A DNA stretch of 64,000 bases from Ornithinimicrobium murale (lineage in GTDB: Bacteria; Actinomycetota; Actinomycetes; Actinomycetales; Dermatophilaceae), in contig NZ_QLVD01000004.1 of assembly GCF_003352835.1 (NCBI RefSeq), forward strand, positions 62,001 through 126,000. Reading direction: 5' to 3'. Below, in pieces: positions 1 to 8,062 of the stretch. The position numbers and the translations under genes are program-made. Position 1 is the stretch's first letter. Each line of letters starts with the position of its first letter. Below the pieces are notes generated by a model. The model saw nothing but the letters and a program-made list of their open reading frames with translations, searched no databases and was not told the origin of the DNA.

Positions 1-1820
1 CGGGCCCCCGCTCTCGAGGCGCGGTAGAGCGCGTCGATGACCGCCTCGTCGACGATCGAGTTGATCTTGATCCGGATGCAACCGTCGGGTCCCTTGGCCG
101 CCTCCTCCTCGATCAGGGAGAGCAGTCCTGAGCGAACCGAGCGCGGGGCCACCAGGAGTCGCTTGAACTTCGACTTCGGCGCCATGCCGGAGAGCTGGTT
201 GAACAACCGGGTCAGGTCCTCGCCGATCGCCTCGTCGCAGGTGAGCAGGCCCAGGTCCTCATAGAGGCGGGCGGTCTTGGGGTTGTAGTTGCCTGTTCCG
301 ACGTGACAGTAGCGGCGCAGGGCGCCCTTCTCCTCGCGCACCACCAGACAGAGCTTGGCGTGCGTCTTGAGACCGACCATGCCGTAGACCACGTGCACAC
401 CGGCGTGCTCGAGCTTGCGCGCCCAGGTGATGTTGTTCTCCTCATCGAAACGCGCCTTGATCTCCACGACGGCGAGCACCTGCTTGCCACTGGCGGCGGC
501 GTCGATGAGGGCGTCGATGATCGGGCTGTCACCGCTGGTCCGGTAGAGGGTCTGCTTGATCGCCAGCACCTGCGGATCGTTGGCCGCCTGCTCGATAAAG
601 GCCTGCACGGAGGTCGAGAACGAGTCATAGGGGTGGTGGAGCAGCACGTCGCTGCTCCGCATGGCCCCCAGGATGTCGGCCGGCGCCGCACGCTCCACCG
701 GTGCCAGGGCCGGGTGCGTGGCGGGAACGAAGTTGGGATAGCTGAGCTCGGTGCGGTCCAGGTCCGCCACGGTGTTCAAGGCGGTCAGGTCCAGCGGTGA
801 GGGAAGACGGTAGACCTCTGAGTCGTGCACGCGGAGCTCTCGGGTGAGCAGGTCCAGGACGTGGTCGTCCATGCTCTCCTCGACCTCGAGACGGACCGGG
901 GGGCCGAAGCGGCGTCGGGTGAGTTCCTTCTCCAGCGCGGTCAGCAGGTTCTCCGCGTCGTCCTCCTCCACCTCCAGGTCCTCGTTGCGGGTCACCCGGA
1001 AGGTGTAGGTCTCGTGCACCTCCATCCCGGGGAACAGGAACTCCAGGTGCGCCGCAATGAGCTCCTCGAGCAGGACGTAGCGCGTCACATACAGGTCATT
1101 GCCCGGCAGCTCGATGAACCGGGGCAGCAGCGGCGGGACCTTGACGCGGGCGAAGTGCTCGTGGCCGGTCTGAGGGTTGATCAGGATGACGGCCAGGTTG
1201 AGGGACAGCCCGCTGATGTAGGGGAACGGGTGAGCCGGGTCGACCGCCAGTGGGGTCAGCACCGGGTAGACGGTGCTGCGGAACATCTCGCCCAGGCGCT
1301 TCTGCTCCTCCTGGGGCAGCTCCTCCCAGCGCACGAGCGAGATGCCCTCGCCCTGCAGCGCCGGCGACACGACGTCGCGATAGAGGTGGGCGTGGCGGAC
1401 CATCAGCTCGTGGGCGCCGACGGAGATCTCGTCGAGGACCTCGCGCGGTTCCAGGCCGGACGCGGACCGGGTGGCGATGCCGGTGGCGATCCGCCGTTGG
1501 AGGCCGGCCACCCGCACCATGAAGAATTCGTCGAGATTGCTGGAGAAGATCGCCAGGAACCGGGCACGCTCCAGCAGGGGGACGTCGGGGTCTGCCGCCA
1601 ACTGCAGCACCCGCTCGTTGAACTGCAACCAGGAGACCTCACGGTCCAGGAACCGGTCCCCGGGCAGACTGTCCGTCTCGTCCGTGGAGTCAGCATCCTT
1701 CGGCACGGCACTGATGAACCGACCGTTGGAGGCGCGCGGACGCTGCGCCCGGATCGTGGGCAGGGGAACGACCGAGGAGGACTCGACCACGTCTGGAACC
1801 GGCCGGGGGTTCGAGGTCAT
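1..1820 (-). CDS. ppk: Polyphosphate kinase 1 (C-terminus cut by window edge)
   Basis: Reversibly transfers the terminal phosphate of ATP onto polyphosphate. About 606 codons are visible, starting at an ATG at 1820. The N-terminal domain shows [14 protein letters not shown] (residues 59-72) and [14 protein letters not shown] (about 94-107), both typical of PPK1. Further on come [13 protein letters not shown] and [10 protein letters not shown]. The His of the latter (about residue 506) corresponds to the autophosphorylated catalytic histidine of the family. The frame is still open at base 1 with [17 protein letters not shown], so roughly the last 100-130 residues lie outside the window; this is an edge effect, not a pseudogene. 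mshD follows on the opposite side of a 32-bp gap, also on the minus strand. Confidence 0.96.
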   Translation of the reverse strand, partial: MTSNPRPVPDVVESSSVVPLPTIRAQRPRASNGRFISAVPKDADSTDETDSLPGDRFLDREVSWLQFNERVLQLAADPDVPLLERARFLAIFSSNLDEFFMVRVAGLQRRIATGIATRSASGLEPREVLDEISVGAHELMVRHAHLYRDVVSPALQGEGISLVRWEELPQEEQKRLGEMFRSTVYPVLTPLAVDPAHPFPYISGLSLNLAVILINPQTGHEHFARVKVPPLLPRFIELPGNDLYVTRYVLLEELIAAHLEFLFPGMEVHETYTFRVTRNEDLEVEEDDAENLLTALEKELTRRRFGPPVRLEVEESMDDHVLDLLTRELRVHDSEVYRLPSPLDLTALNTVADLDRTELSYPNFVPATHPALAPVERAAPADILGAMRSSDVLLHHPYDSFSTSVQAFIEQAANDPQVLAIKQTLYRTSGDSPIIDALIDAAASGKQVLAVVEIKARFDEENNITWARKLEHAGVHVVYGMVGLKTHAKLCLVVREEKGALRRYCHVGTGNYNPKTARLYEDLGLLTCDEAIGEDLTRLFNQLSGMAPKSKFKRLLVAPRSVRSGLLSLIEEEAAKGPDGCIRIKINSIVDEAVIDALYRASRAGA

Positions 1821-1852
1821 GAGGACCAGTGTGCCACCAGGAAGGGAGGGGT

Positions 1853-2794
1853 TCAGTCGGTGGTGACTGCGGCATACATGACATCGATGGCGGACCGCTC
1901 AAAGCCCAGTCGGTGATAGGTCGCCAACGCTGGTGCGTTGTCTCCCTCGACATAGAGGGTGGCGCTGGCCAGGCCTCGGTTGCGCAGGTGGTGCAGCCCG
2001 ACCAACGTGGCCACCTTTCCCAGGCCACGGCCCTGGTATGCCGGGTCGACCCCGACGACATAGACCTCGCCTGAGGTGGGAACACTGTGGCCCGGCTCGG
2101 CCGGCTCGACCTTGGTCCAGTGGAAGGCTGCCAACTCTTTGCCGTGCTCGATGAGCAGGAAGCCGTGCGGGTCAAACCACGGTTCGGAGGTGCGCTCCTG
2201 CAAGTCAGCGAGGGTCATCCGGCCCTGCTCGGGATGGGCGGCGAAGGCCCGGGCATTGACCTCCAACCACCGCTGCTCGTCCCTGCCCACCTCGAACGGA
2301 CGCACGGTGAAGCCGTCAGGCAGAGAAGCCTCCGGCAGCTCGGACCACTCGCCGCGCAGCGGCCGCATCATCTGCCACAGGTCGCGCACCGACTCCAGGC
2401 CGAGGCTGCCGAACAGTGCCTTGGCGGCAGGCAGGTCGCCGTGAGCCCAGAACCGGGTGTCCGGCCAGCGCTCGAGGACTGCGGTGGCCAGGGCGCGGCC
2501 GTGCCCGTCGTGGCGGTGGTCGGGGTCCACGACGATCTCTGCCGCTGGCGGGTCGGAGTGCTCGACGTGGGCATAGGCCACCACACCGGGCCGTGGCGTG
2601 TCGGGGTTCTGCTCGATGAGCAAGTGGGTCGTGCGCGACTCGCCGGCGGGGGAGCCGGGCAGGCGTCGCACGTCGAGCACTGTCTGCTCGGACAGCGGGC
2701 GGACCCCGTCGTGCGTCGCGGCACGCACGGCCAGCGCCAGCACGTCAGCGGACTGGGTCGGCTCGAGGTGGAAGTCAGTCGCCGTCGGCTCCAT
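1853..2794 (-). CDS. mshD: Mycothiol synthase (MshD)
   Basis: Catalyses the last step of mycothiol synthesis: acetyl-CoA-dependent N-acetylation of Cys-GlcN-inositol in the cytoplasm. The 313-residue protein has the two tandem GNAT folds of MshD. The N-terminal one (about 1-150) is degenerate. The C-terminal one (about 160-313) carries the acetyl-CoA loop QGRGLGK (254-260) and ends in the GNAT-typical [10 protein letters not shown] stretch. Its start lies 4 bp after the glnR stop, so the two are probably one transcript. A glnR-mshD pairing is also found in mycobacteria (Rv0818-Rv0819). mshA is further along in this window; mshB and mshC are not. Confidence 0.93.
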   Translation of the reverse strand: MEPTATDFHLEPTQSADVLALAVRAATHDGVRPLSEQTVLDVRRLPGSPAGESRTTHLLIEQNPDTPRPGVVAYAHVEHSDPPAAEIVVDPDHRHDGHGRALATAVLERWPDTRFWAHGDLPAAKALFGSLGLESVRDLWQMMRPLRGEWSELPEASLPDGFTVRPFEVGRDEQRWLEVNARAFAAHPEQGRMTLADLQERTSEPWFDPHGFLLIEHGKELAAFHWTKVEPAEPGHSVPTSGEVYVVGVDPAYQGRGLGKVATLVGLHHLRNRGLASATLYVEGDNAPALATYHRLGFERSAIDVMYAAVTTD

Positions 2795-2798
2795 CGGA

Positions 2799-3515
2799 CT
2801 ATTCCACCACGTCAGGGTCAGGAGACTGTTGCGCCGGTCCCGAGAAGCGGTATCCGACGTTGCGGATCGTGTTGATCAGGGACTCTCGTTCGGGGCCGAG
2901 TTTGGCGCGCAGTCGGCGGATGTGCACGTCCACGGTGCGGGTGCCGCCGTAGTAGTCGGTGCCCCACACCTCGTGGAGCAGGTGCTCTCGCGTCACCACC
3001 CGGCCGGGCTGTCCCACCAGGAACTTCAACAGCTCGAACTCCCGGTAGGTGAGGTCGAGCGGTTCGCCGCCGGCACGGACCGTCCAGCTCGCCTCGTCGA
3101 CCACGACATCGCCGGCTCGCAAGGCCTGTCCCACGGGGGTCGGGTCCGGTGTCTCCGGGGTGGTCGCCAGGCTGGCGCGGGACAGACGCGCACCCAGCTC
3201 GGCCGGTCCGGCGTCCGGGAGCACGAAGTCGGCGACGGGCCACTGGTCGTCCAGCGCGGCGAGCCCTCCCTCGGAGAAGATGGCCACCACCGGGGCATCG
3301 AGTTGCATGGCGGCCAGGGTGCGGGCGACCGTGCGTGCCCGGACCAGGGCGCTGGTGGCATCCAGCAGCACGATGGTGGCCGGCGGTCCCGACAGAAGGC
3401 CTGCTGGCTCAAGATCCAGCACCCGTAGCCGGTGCGGGAGGAGCTCGAGCGAGGGCAGCACCGTGGCCGGGGCGTCCGGGGCGCCACCAGGTGTCAGGAG
3501 TGCCAGCTCGGCCAC
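2799..3515 (-). CDS. glnR: GlnR-type orphan response regulator
   Basis: OmpR-family transcription factor resembling GlnR, the nitrogen-assimilation regulator of actinobacteria. It has an N-terminal receiver-like domain (about 1-115) and a C-terminal winged helix with LTYREFELLKFL, WGTDYYGGTRTVDVHIRRLR and INTIRNVGYRF. The receiver is atypical: the conserved acidic cluster at its N-terminus is missing, as is known for GlnR, which works without a cognate kinase. I chose GTG 3515 over ATG 3554. The resulting N-terminus (VAELALLTPGG) aligns with mycobacterial GlnR, and a TATTCT hexamer lies exactly 6 nt upstream, as for other leaderless genes here. mshD follows after 4 bp. Confidence 0.87.
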   Translation of the reverse strand: MAELALLTPGGAPDAPATVLPSLELLPHRLRVLDLEPAGLLSGPPATIVLLDATSALVRARTVARTLAAMQLDAPVVAIFSEGGLAALDDQWPVADFVLPDAGPAELGARLSRASLATTPETPDPTPVGQALRAGDVVVDEASWTVRAGGEPLDLTYREFELLKFLVGQPGRVVTREHLLHEVWGTDYYGGTRTVDVHIRRLRAKLGPERESLINTIRNVGYRFSGPAQQSPDPDVVE

Positions 3516-3521
3516 CCGGCC

Positions 3522-3527
3522 AGAATA
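3522..3527 (-). promoter_or_regulatory. -10 element of leaderless glnR
   Basis: Minus-strand TATTCT, 6 nt before the GTG at 3515. No Shine-Dalgarno is possible, so transcription probably starts at the start codon. Confidence 0.6.
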
Positions 3528-3601
3528 GTCGGACGGGAAGGCGCCTGCGTCCACGCGGCACCGTTGGGCCGTGCGGCCAGGCGCAGTGGCACGATGTCCC
3601 T

Positions 3602-4378
3602 GTGCCGATCCGCAGACCCCTGGTGCCGCCCTCCATCGAGGTTGCGGCGATGGTGTGCTGCGCGGCGACCGTCACCTCCGTCGCAGCCCTCGCGGGTCCC
3701 TTCGTGCTCGCCCTCGCCCTGTGGATCGCCGGGGCGGTGCTGGCCTGGGGCTGGGCCGGGATGCTGGCCCTGCCTGCGCCGAAAGGCACCGCCGTCATCC
3801 TGTATGCCGGGTCGCTGGCTCTGGTGCTCAGCCCCCTTCTCGAGCAGCGCCCCGGGTTGACCTGGGTGGCCGGGGCGCTGGCCCTGGCCCTCATCGCCGC
3901 CTTCGTGCACCAGCTCCTGCGGGTCGACGGTCGTCCTCGCATCGTGGAGTCGATCAGCTCGGTCGCCCTCGGGCTCGGGGTGATGACGTGCGGTGTCCTG
4001 CTGATCCCGTTGAGCGGCACCACGCAGGGAGCGGCGCTGGTCGTGGCCACGGTCGCGGGCGCCGCCGCCAGTGCCGTGAGTGACGTGCTCGGTCGGTGGC
4101 AGCGGATGCGTCCGTGGCTGGTGCCCCTCGCCCTCCTCGTCGGTGGGGGCACGGCAGCGCTGGTGGGTCTCGGTCTGGGCGAGCCGTGGACCATCTTCCT
4201 GCTGGCCGGCGTCGTGGCGGGCGGCGTCAGTCATGCGCTGCGCAGTGTCAACGGCGCCCTGCCCACGATGGCCCACCCTCGGCCGCGTCTCGTGATGGCG
4301 GTCTGTTCTCTGCTGGTCACGGGGCCGGTTGCCTATGCCGTGGCGCTCGCACTGCTCCCGGGTTTCTCGCTCGCCTGA
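3602..4378 (+). CDS. Polytopic membrane protein of unknown function
   Basis: 258 residues, almost wholly hydrophobic, with about 7-8 predicted membrane segments such as VLALALWIAGAVLAWGWAGM and FLLAGVVAGGVSHALRSV. I recognise no catalytic motif. It is divergent from glnR, and the two starts are 86 bp apart. GTG 3602 was chosen because a weak CACGAT -10 lies 6 nt upstream; ATG 3650 inside the first hydrophobic stretch is the alternative. The frame stays open further upstream, but that part shadows glnR. A function in the envelope is inference from hydrophobicity only. Confidence 0.75.
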   Translation: MPIRRPLVPPSIEVAAMVCCAATVTSVAALAGPFVLALALWIAGAVLAWGWAGMLALPAPKGTAVILYAGSLALVLSPLLEQRPGLTWVAGALALALIAAFVHQLLRVDGRPRIVESISSVALGLGVMTCGVLLIPLSGTTQGAALVVATVAGAAASAVSDVLGRWQRMRPWLVPLALLVGGGTAALVGLGLGEPWTIFLLAGVVAGGVSHALRSVNGALPTMAHPRPRLVMAVCSLLVTGPVAYAVALALLPGFSLA

Positions 4379-4415
4379 GGCACGCAGTCACCGACCCCGA
4401 GCGGCCCGTAGCCAC

Positions 4416-4434
4416 CGGCCCCGGACCGGGGCCG
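4416..4434 (+). terminator. GC-rich hairpin after the membrane protein gene
   Basis: Perfect 9-bp inverted repeat (CGGCCCCGG / CCGGGGCCG) around a single A, 38 bp after the stop at 4378. There is no T-tract, so it may be a U-less actinobacterial terminator. Confidence 0.5.
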
Positions 4435-4521
4435 ACCGAGCAGTCTGCCTCGGGGGAGTTCGGCGCCGACTCTGAGCTGGGCTGAGGACACCGTCTGCGC
4501 AGGTCAAGCGACTGTCAGTGG

Positions 4522-4537
4522 TCGCATCTATGTTCGA
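4522..4537 (+). promoter_or_regulatory. LexA-like SOS box over a TATGTT -10 hexamer
   Basis: TCGCATCTATGTTCGA matches the actinobacterial SOS consensus TCGAAC-N4-GTTCGA at 10 of 12 fixed positions; the right half-site is perfect. The -10 hexamer TATGTT (4529-4534) lies inside it, 6 nt before the ATG at 4541. A bound repressor would therefore block the promoter of the HNH gene. Confidence 0.5.
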
Positions 4538-4540
4538 GAT

Positions 4541-6004
4541 ATGGATCACCGGAGGAGCGCAACAGGCCAGCAGGCGTATGCCGATGGTGCGCCTGTGTCG
4601 CCCGGTGACCCGGGTGTGGGAGATGGTCGGGTGCGGTTTGTGCCGGTGATCGGGTCAGGGCCGGTGGCGCGGGAGGCCAGCGTGTCCTCGGGTCCGTTGG
4701 TTCCTGAGCTGGTGGCCGAGCGGGGTGGGGATCCGGATCGTGGGGTGGCGTTGACGTCCTCGGGGCACGAGGTGCCGGAGTTCCTGGCGGGGTCGGCGCA
4801 CATGGTGCAACTGCTGGCCGCGCAGTTCCCGTTGGGCACGCTGCCGGAGCAGGGCCTGGGTGAGGTGGTCGGTGCGGCGCAGGCGCTGGTGCAGGCCGCG
4901 CAGTCGTTGGTGACGGTGGCCACTCACGAGGCGATCGGGCGGGGGTTGCCCGGCCAGTCGGGGCACTCGGTGCCGGACTGGGTGACGGCTTGGGCGCCGG
5001 GCATCGAGCGGGCCGAGGCCTTGGCCACGGCCCGGGTCGCGGTCGGGATGGATGATGAGCGGTTCGCGGCCCTGTCCGGGAAGGTCGCTGATGGCACGGC
5101 GCGGGTGGGCCGGGCCAATGTGATCACCCGGATGACGTTGGACCTGGCGCCGGTGGCCACGGCGGAGTCATTGCAGGCGGTCACGGATCTGATGACTGAT
5201 GTGGTGGAGACCACCTCGGTGGCCGGGTTGACCCGGATCGCGCGCGAGGCCAAGAACCAGTTGGTCGAGCCCGCTGACGACGAGGCGGACGACCACGCCC
5301 AGGCCGCCCGCCGGGTGTTCCGTCGGGTCGGGACGGTCGCCGGGCTGGCGGAGTGGCAGCTGCTGCTGGACGCCGAGGGGCAGGCGGTCCTGGAAGCGGC
5401 GCTGGACCCGTTGTCCGCACCACGGCCGGCGGCTGATGAGCACGGGGTGCACCGGTTGGACCACCGCACCGCGGCCACCCGCCGGGCCGATGCGTTGCTG
5501 GAGATCATCGGCCGCGGCGTCGCGGCCCCCGAGGGCACCACGCAGACCGAGAAGGCCAAGATCCAGGTCACCGTCGACCAGGACGCGTTGGCTGGGAAGG
5601 TGCCCGGCGGTGGACACACCGGCACCGGGCAACGCCTCTCCGCGGGCACGATCCGCCGGCTGGCCTGTGACGCGCAGATCATCCCGATCGTGTTGGGCGG
5701 GCCCTCGGAGGCTCTTGATGTCGGCGCCGTGAAACGGTTGTTCACGCCGGCGCAACGCACCGCGGTCCTGCTACGGGACAAGGGATGCTCCTTCCCTGGC
5801 TGCTCGATGCCCGCGGGCTGGACCGACATCCACCACGTGATCCACTGGATCTTCGGTGGCGCCACCGACCTGGACAACGCCGCCGCACTCTGCCGGCGCC
5901 ATCACGTCATCGTCCACCGCTACGGCTACACCGCGACCGTGACCGCGACCGAAGTCATCTGGCACCTGCCCGAGGACCCCTACACCCCGCTGACCGAACC
6001 CTGA
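4541..6004 (+). CDS. DUF222 / HNH endonuclease domain protein (13E12-like)
   Basis: 487 residues with an N-terminal DUF222 region (about 60-370, mainly helical) and a C-terminal HNH nuclease domain (about 416-460). The nuclease domain shows CSFPGC, WTDIHHVIHW and LCRRHHVIVH: two Cys for zinc and the HH of the active site. This architecture is that of the 13E12 repeat family, multi-copy in actinobacteria, whose true substrate is not established. Mycobacterial members are known to be DNA-damage induced, which fits the LexA-like box over its promoter. The gene is leaderless (ATG 4541). A 36-bp tandem repeat array starts 40 bp after its stop. Confidence 0.88.
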   Translation: MDHRRSATGQQAYADGAPVSPGDPGVGDGRVRFVPVIGSGPVAREASVSSGPLVPELVAERGGDPDRGVALTSSGHEVPEFLAGSAHMVQLLAAQFPLGTLPEQGLGEVVGAAQALVQAAQSLVTVATHEAIGRGLPGQSGHSVPDWVTAWAPGIERAEALATARVAVGMDDERFAALSGKVADGTARVGRANVITRMTLDLAPVATAESLQAVTDLMTDVVETTSVAGLTRIAREAKNQLVEPADDEADDHAQAARRVFRRVGTVAGLAEWQLLLDAEGQAVLEAALDPLSAPRPAADEHGVHRLDHRTAATRRADALLEIIGRGVAAPEGTTQTEKAKIQVTVDQDALAGKVPGGGHTGTGQRLSAGTIRRLACDAQIIPIVLGGPSEALDVGAVKRLFTPAQRTAVLLRDKGCSFPGCSMPAGWTDIHHVIHWIFGGATDLDNAAALCRRHHVIVHRYGYTATVTATEVIWHLPEDPYTPLTEP

Positions 6005-6043
6005 CCACCCTGCCCCACACCCCGCCACTCCGGCGGGGCCACC

Positions 6044-6239
6044 GGCATGCCCGGACACCTCCCCTCCGACAGGGCCTGCGGCATGCCCGGACACCTCCCC
6101 TCCGACAGGGCCTGCGGCATGTGCGGGCACCTCCCCTCCGACAGGGCCTGCGGCATGTGCGGGCACCTCCCCTCCGACAGGGCCTGCGGCATGTCCGGGC
6201 ACCTCCCCTCCGACAGGGCCTGCGGCATGTCCGGGCACC
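6044..6239. repeat. 36-bp tandem repeat array, 5.4 copies
   Basis: Copies start at 6044, 6080, 6116, 6152, 6188 and 6224 (the last is partial). The 20-bp core CACCTCCCCTCCGACAGGGC is invariant, apart from an a/c change directly before the core; only the 16 bases around GGCATG vary. The variants come in pairs: copies 1-2 have GGCATGCCCGG, 3-4 GGCATGTGCGG, 5-6 GGCATGTCCGG. Because 36 is a multiple of three, all frames stay open through the array. I see no gene that convincingly uses it. Confidence 0.9.
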
Positions 6240-6318
6240 GACGACTCGTGCTGGTTCGGCAGTGGTTGTTCCGGAGGGGGCGAGGTGCGACCCGCCCGCC
6301 TCGGTGGCTGCGAGGTCC

Positions 6319-6324
6319 TACGAT
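6319..6324 (+). promoter_or_regulatory. -10 element of leaderless nitrobindin-like gene
   Basis: TACGAT, 6 nt before GTG 6331. No Shine-Dalgarno is present. Confidence 0.6.
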
Positions 6325-6330
6325 GGGGCC

Positions 6331-6828
6331 GTGGCTTTTGAACTTGACCCGAACCTGCCCTCTGAGCTCGCACCCCTGGCCTGGTTGATCGGCCGCTGGG
6401 AGGGGGCTGGGGTCGTTGGCTATCCGACGATGGAGTCCCAGAACTTCGGGCAGGAGGTCGAGGTGAGCCATGACGGCCGGCCGTTCCTGCGGTGGGAGTC
6501 CAAGGCCTGGATCCTGGACAACGACGGCAACAAGGTTCGCCCCGCGGGCACCGAGCTCGGGTTCTGGCGCCCGCTGCCGAACGATGAGGTGGAGCTCCTG
6601 CTCACCCATCCGACCGGCATCGTTGAGCTGTATTTCGGTAGCACAAGTCCCGCCAAGATCGAGGTGCGCACCGACAGCGTCGTGCGCAGTCCGCACGCCA
6701 AGGAGTACACCGCAGCGCACCGTCTGTACGGGCTGGTCAACTCCAACCTGATGTGGGTGATGGATATGGCCGCGATGGGGCAACCGCTCACCAGTCACCT
6801 GTCGGCCGAGCTCAAGCGCGTCGGCTGA
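6331..6828 (+). CDS. Nitrobindin-like heme-binding beta-barrel protein
   Basis: 165-residue FABP-like beta-barrel of the nitrobindin/THAP4 C-terminal family, usually binding heme and reacting with nitric oxide or peroxynitrite. The family signature is seen as LIGRWEGAGVVGYPT near residues 19-33, with PFLRWESKAW and ELGFWRPL in the following strands. A C-terminal His in LTSHLSAEL (about residue 156) sits where the family has its axial heme ligand. Start GTG 6331 is supported by a TACGAT -10 6 nt upstream. The gene is convergent with the LCP gene (86-bp gap). Heme binding is inferred from the family. Confidence 0.85.
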   Translation: MAFELDPNLPSELAPLAWLIGRWEGAGVVGYPTMESQNFGQEVEVSHDGRPFLRWESKAWILDNDGNKVRPAGTELGFWRPLPNDEVELLLTHPTGIVELYFGSTSPAKIEVRTDSVVRSPHAKEYTAAHRLYGLVNSNLMWVMDMAAMGQPLTSHLSAELKRVG

Positions 6829-6914
6829 CCTCATCGGATCGCGTCAAATTTGTCGCGCCGGGCGCCTCGGGAAGGTCGGCTGAGAGCTGGGGCACCGCGT
6901 TCCGGGCGAACCGG

Positions 6915-8018
6915 TCACCCGAACCCCTGCTGCGGTGACACGTCGTCGGCGTAGTCCGCCATCGTGTCCGTTCTGAGGTGCTCCTGGAGCACCTCGAGCT
7001 GCGCCTCGTGCGGGATCACGATCGAACCGGCGTAGTCGTCGCTGCCGATGCCGCTCCACGGCGCCGTCACGAAGTGGATGTCGCCCCCGCGGACGTTGCG
7101 CATCGACCAGCCGAGGTCGCGCATGTCGCTGACCGCAAAGCCCTCGTCGACGGTGAGGTTGGTGGTGCCGGCGTCGACGACCTCGGCCAGGCGGGCCGGG
7201 TTGGTGAACGTCTCGCGGGTCAGCACCTGGAGCATCAGTGCCTTGATGAAGGCCTGCTGGCGGTGGCCTCGGGAGATGTCTCCCTGGCTCAGGGCGTAGC
7301 GCTCACGGACAAACTTCAGCGCCGTCTCGCCGTTCATCCACTGCGTGCCCTCGGCAAAATCAGGGCTGCCCTCGGCCACGTCGACCTCGACTCCACCGAC
7401 AGCATTGGTGAGTGCCTTGAAGCTCTCGAAGTCGGTGATCACCACATGGTCGATCGGCACGCCGACCAGCGGCTGGAGTGTCTGCACGAGCAGCGGAGTG
7501 CCACCGAAGGAGTAGGCAGCGTTCAGCTTGTTCTTGTTGTTCGAGCCGGGGATCTCGACGAAGTAGTCGCGCGGGAAGTGCACCAGGTCGACACGGTCCC
7601 GGTCGTCGGAGATGTGCATCAGCACCATGACGTCGGAGCGTCCTCGCTCAGCGTCGACATCCCGGCTGTCCGAACCCACCACCAGGATGTTCAGGGAGTC
7701 CCCGGCCTCCTCTGCACGCTCCGGCGGAGCTGTCGCGGTGACCTCACTGTCCTCACCGCGGATGGGCGACTCCGGCAGCGGGAGCAGGTCGGCGTGGGTG
7801 ACGTTGCTGCTGACCTTCCAGTTCAGGAAGGCGACGTAGCCGGCGACAGCAGCGATCGACAAGAGAGCCACCGTGACCAGTGACACGATGGCGATCCGCA
7901 GCCCGCGACGCTTCGGACGCGGATGCGTCGACTCCTCATCGACCGAACCGGCGCCGTCGAAGATGTCGTGGTCATCTTGCGAGGTGTCCGGCGGGTTGTC
8001 CTCGTGATCCCCTGCCAT
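6915..8018 (-). CDS. LytR-CpsA-Psr (LCP) family cell-wall glycopolymer ligase
   Basis: 367 residues: a cytoplasmic N-terminus (about 1-40), one membrane anchor (about 41-66), then an extracellular LCP domain (about 108-270). LCP proteins transfer lipid-linked glycopolymers, such as teichoic acids or arabinogalactan, to peptidoglycan. Family motifs seen are LVVGSDSRD, RSDVMVLMHI, HFPRDYFVEIP (with the lipid/phosphate-binding Arg and Asp) and FVRERYALSQGDISRGHRQQ. ATG 8018 was chosen over a longer frame because a TAGTAT -10 hexamer lies 7 nt upstream. It is divergent from the YgfZ-like gene, whose promoter lies within 40 bp. Confidence 0.91.
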   Translation of the reverse strand: MAGDHEDNPPDTSQDDHDIFDGAGSVDEESTHPRPKRRGLRIAIVSLVTVALLSIAAVAGYVAFLNWKVSSNVTHADLLPLPESPIRGEDSEVTATAPPERAEEAGDSLNILVVGSDSRDVDAERGRSDVMVLMHISDDRDRVDLVHFPRDYFVEIPGSNNKNKLNAAYSFGGTPLLVQTLQPLVGVPIDHVVITDFESFKALTNAVGGVEVDVAEGSPDFAEGTQWMNGETALKFVRERYALSQGDISRGHRQQAFIKALMLQVLTRETFTNPARLAEVVDAGTTNLTVDEGFAVSDMRDLGWSMRNVRGGDIHFVTAPWSGIGSDDYAGSIVIPHEAQLEVLQEHLRTDTMADYADDVSPQQGFG

Positions 8019-8025
8019 GAGGCAG

Positions 8026-8056
8026 ATACTACGTGCCCAGCCTGGGGAGATACCGT
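8026..8056. promoter_or_regulatory. Back-to-back leaderless promoters for LCP and YgfZ-like genes
   Basis: Minus-strand TAGTAT (8026-8031) lies 7 nt before ATG 8018, and plus-strand TACCGT (8051-8056) lies 6 nt before GTG 8063. The -10 hexamers are only 19 bp apart, so each promoter's -35 region overlaps the other promoter. Confidence 0.55.
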
Positions 8057-8062
8057 GAATGC

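Noticed and set aside
1-1820. ppk as a truncated pseudogene
   Set aside because: The frame is intact up to the window edge and all motifs are present; only the window cuts it.
6044-6239. Possible CRISPR array
   Set aside because: The repeats are directly contiguous with no unique spacers, and no cas genes are nearby.
5785-6828. Open frames running through the 36-bp repeats, read as a repeat protein
   Set aside because: The period is a multiple of three, so every frame is open by default. None has a supported start or Shine-Dalgarno, and they continue as shadows of the nitrobindin-like gene.
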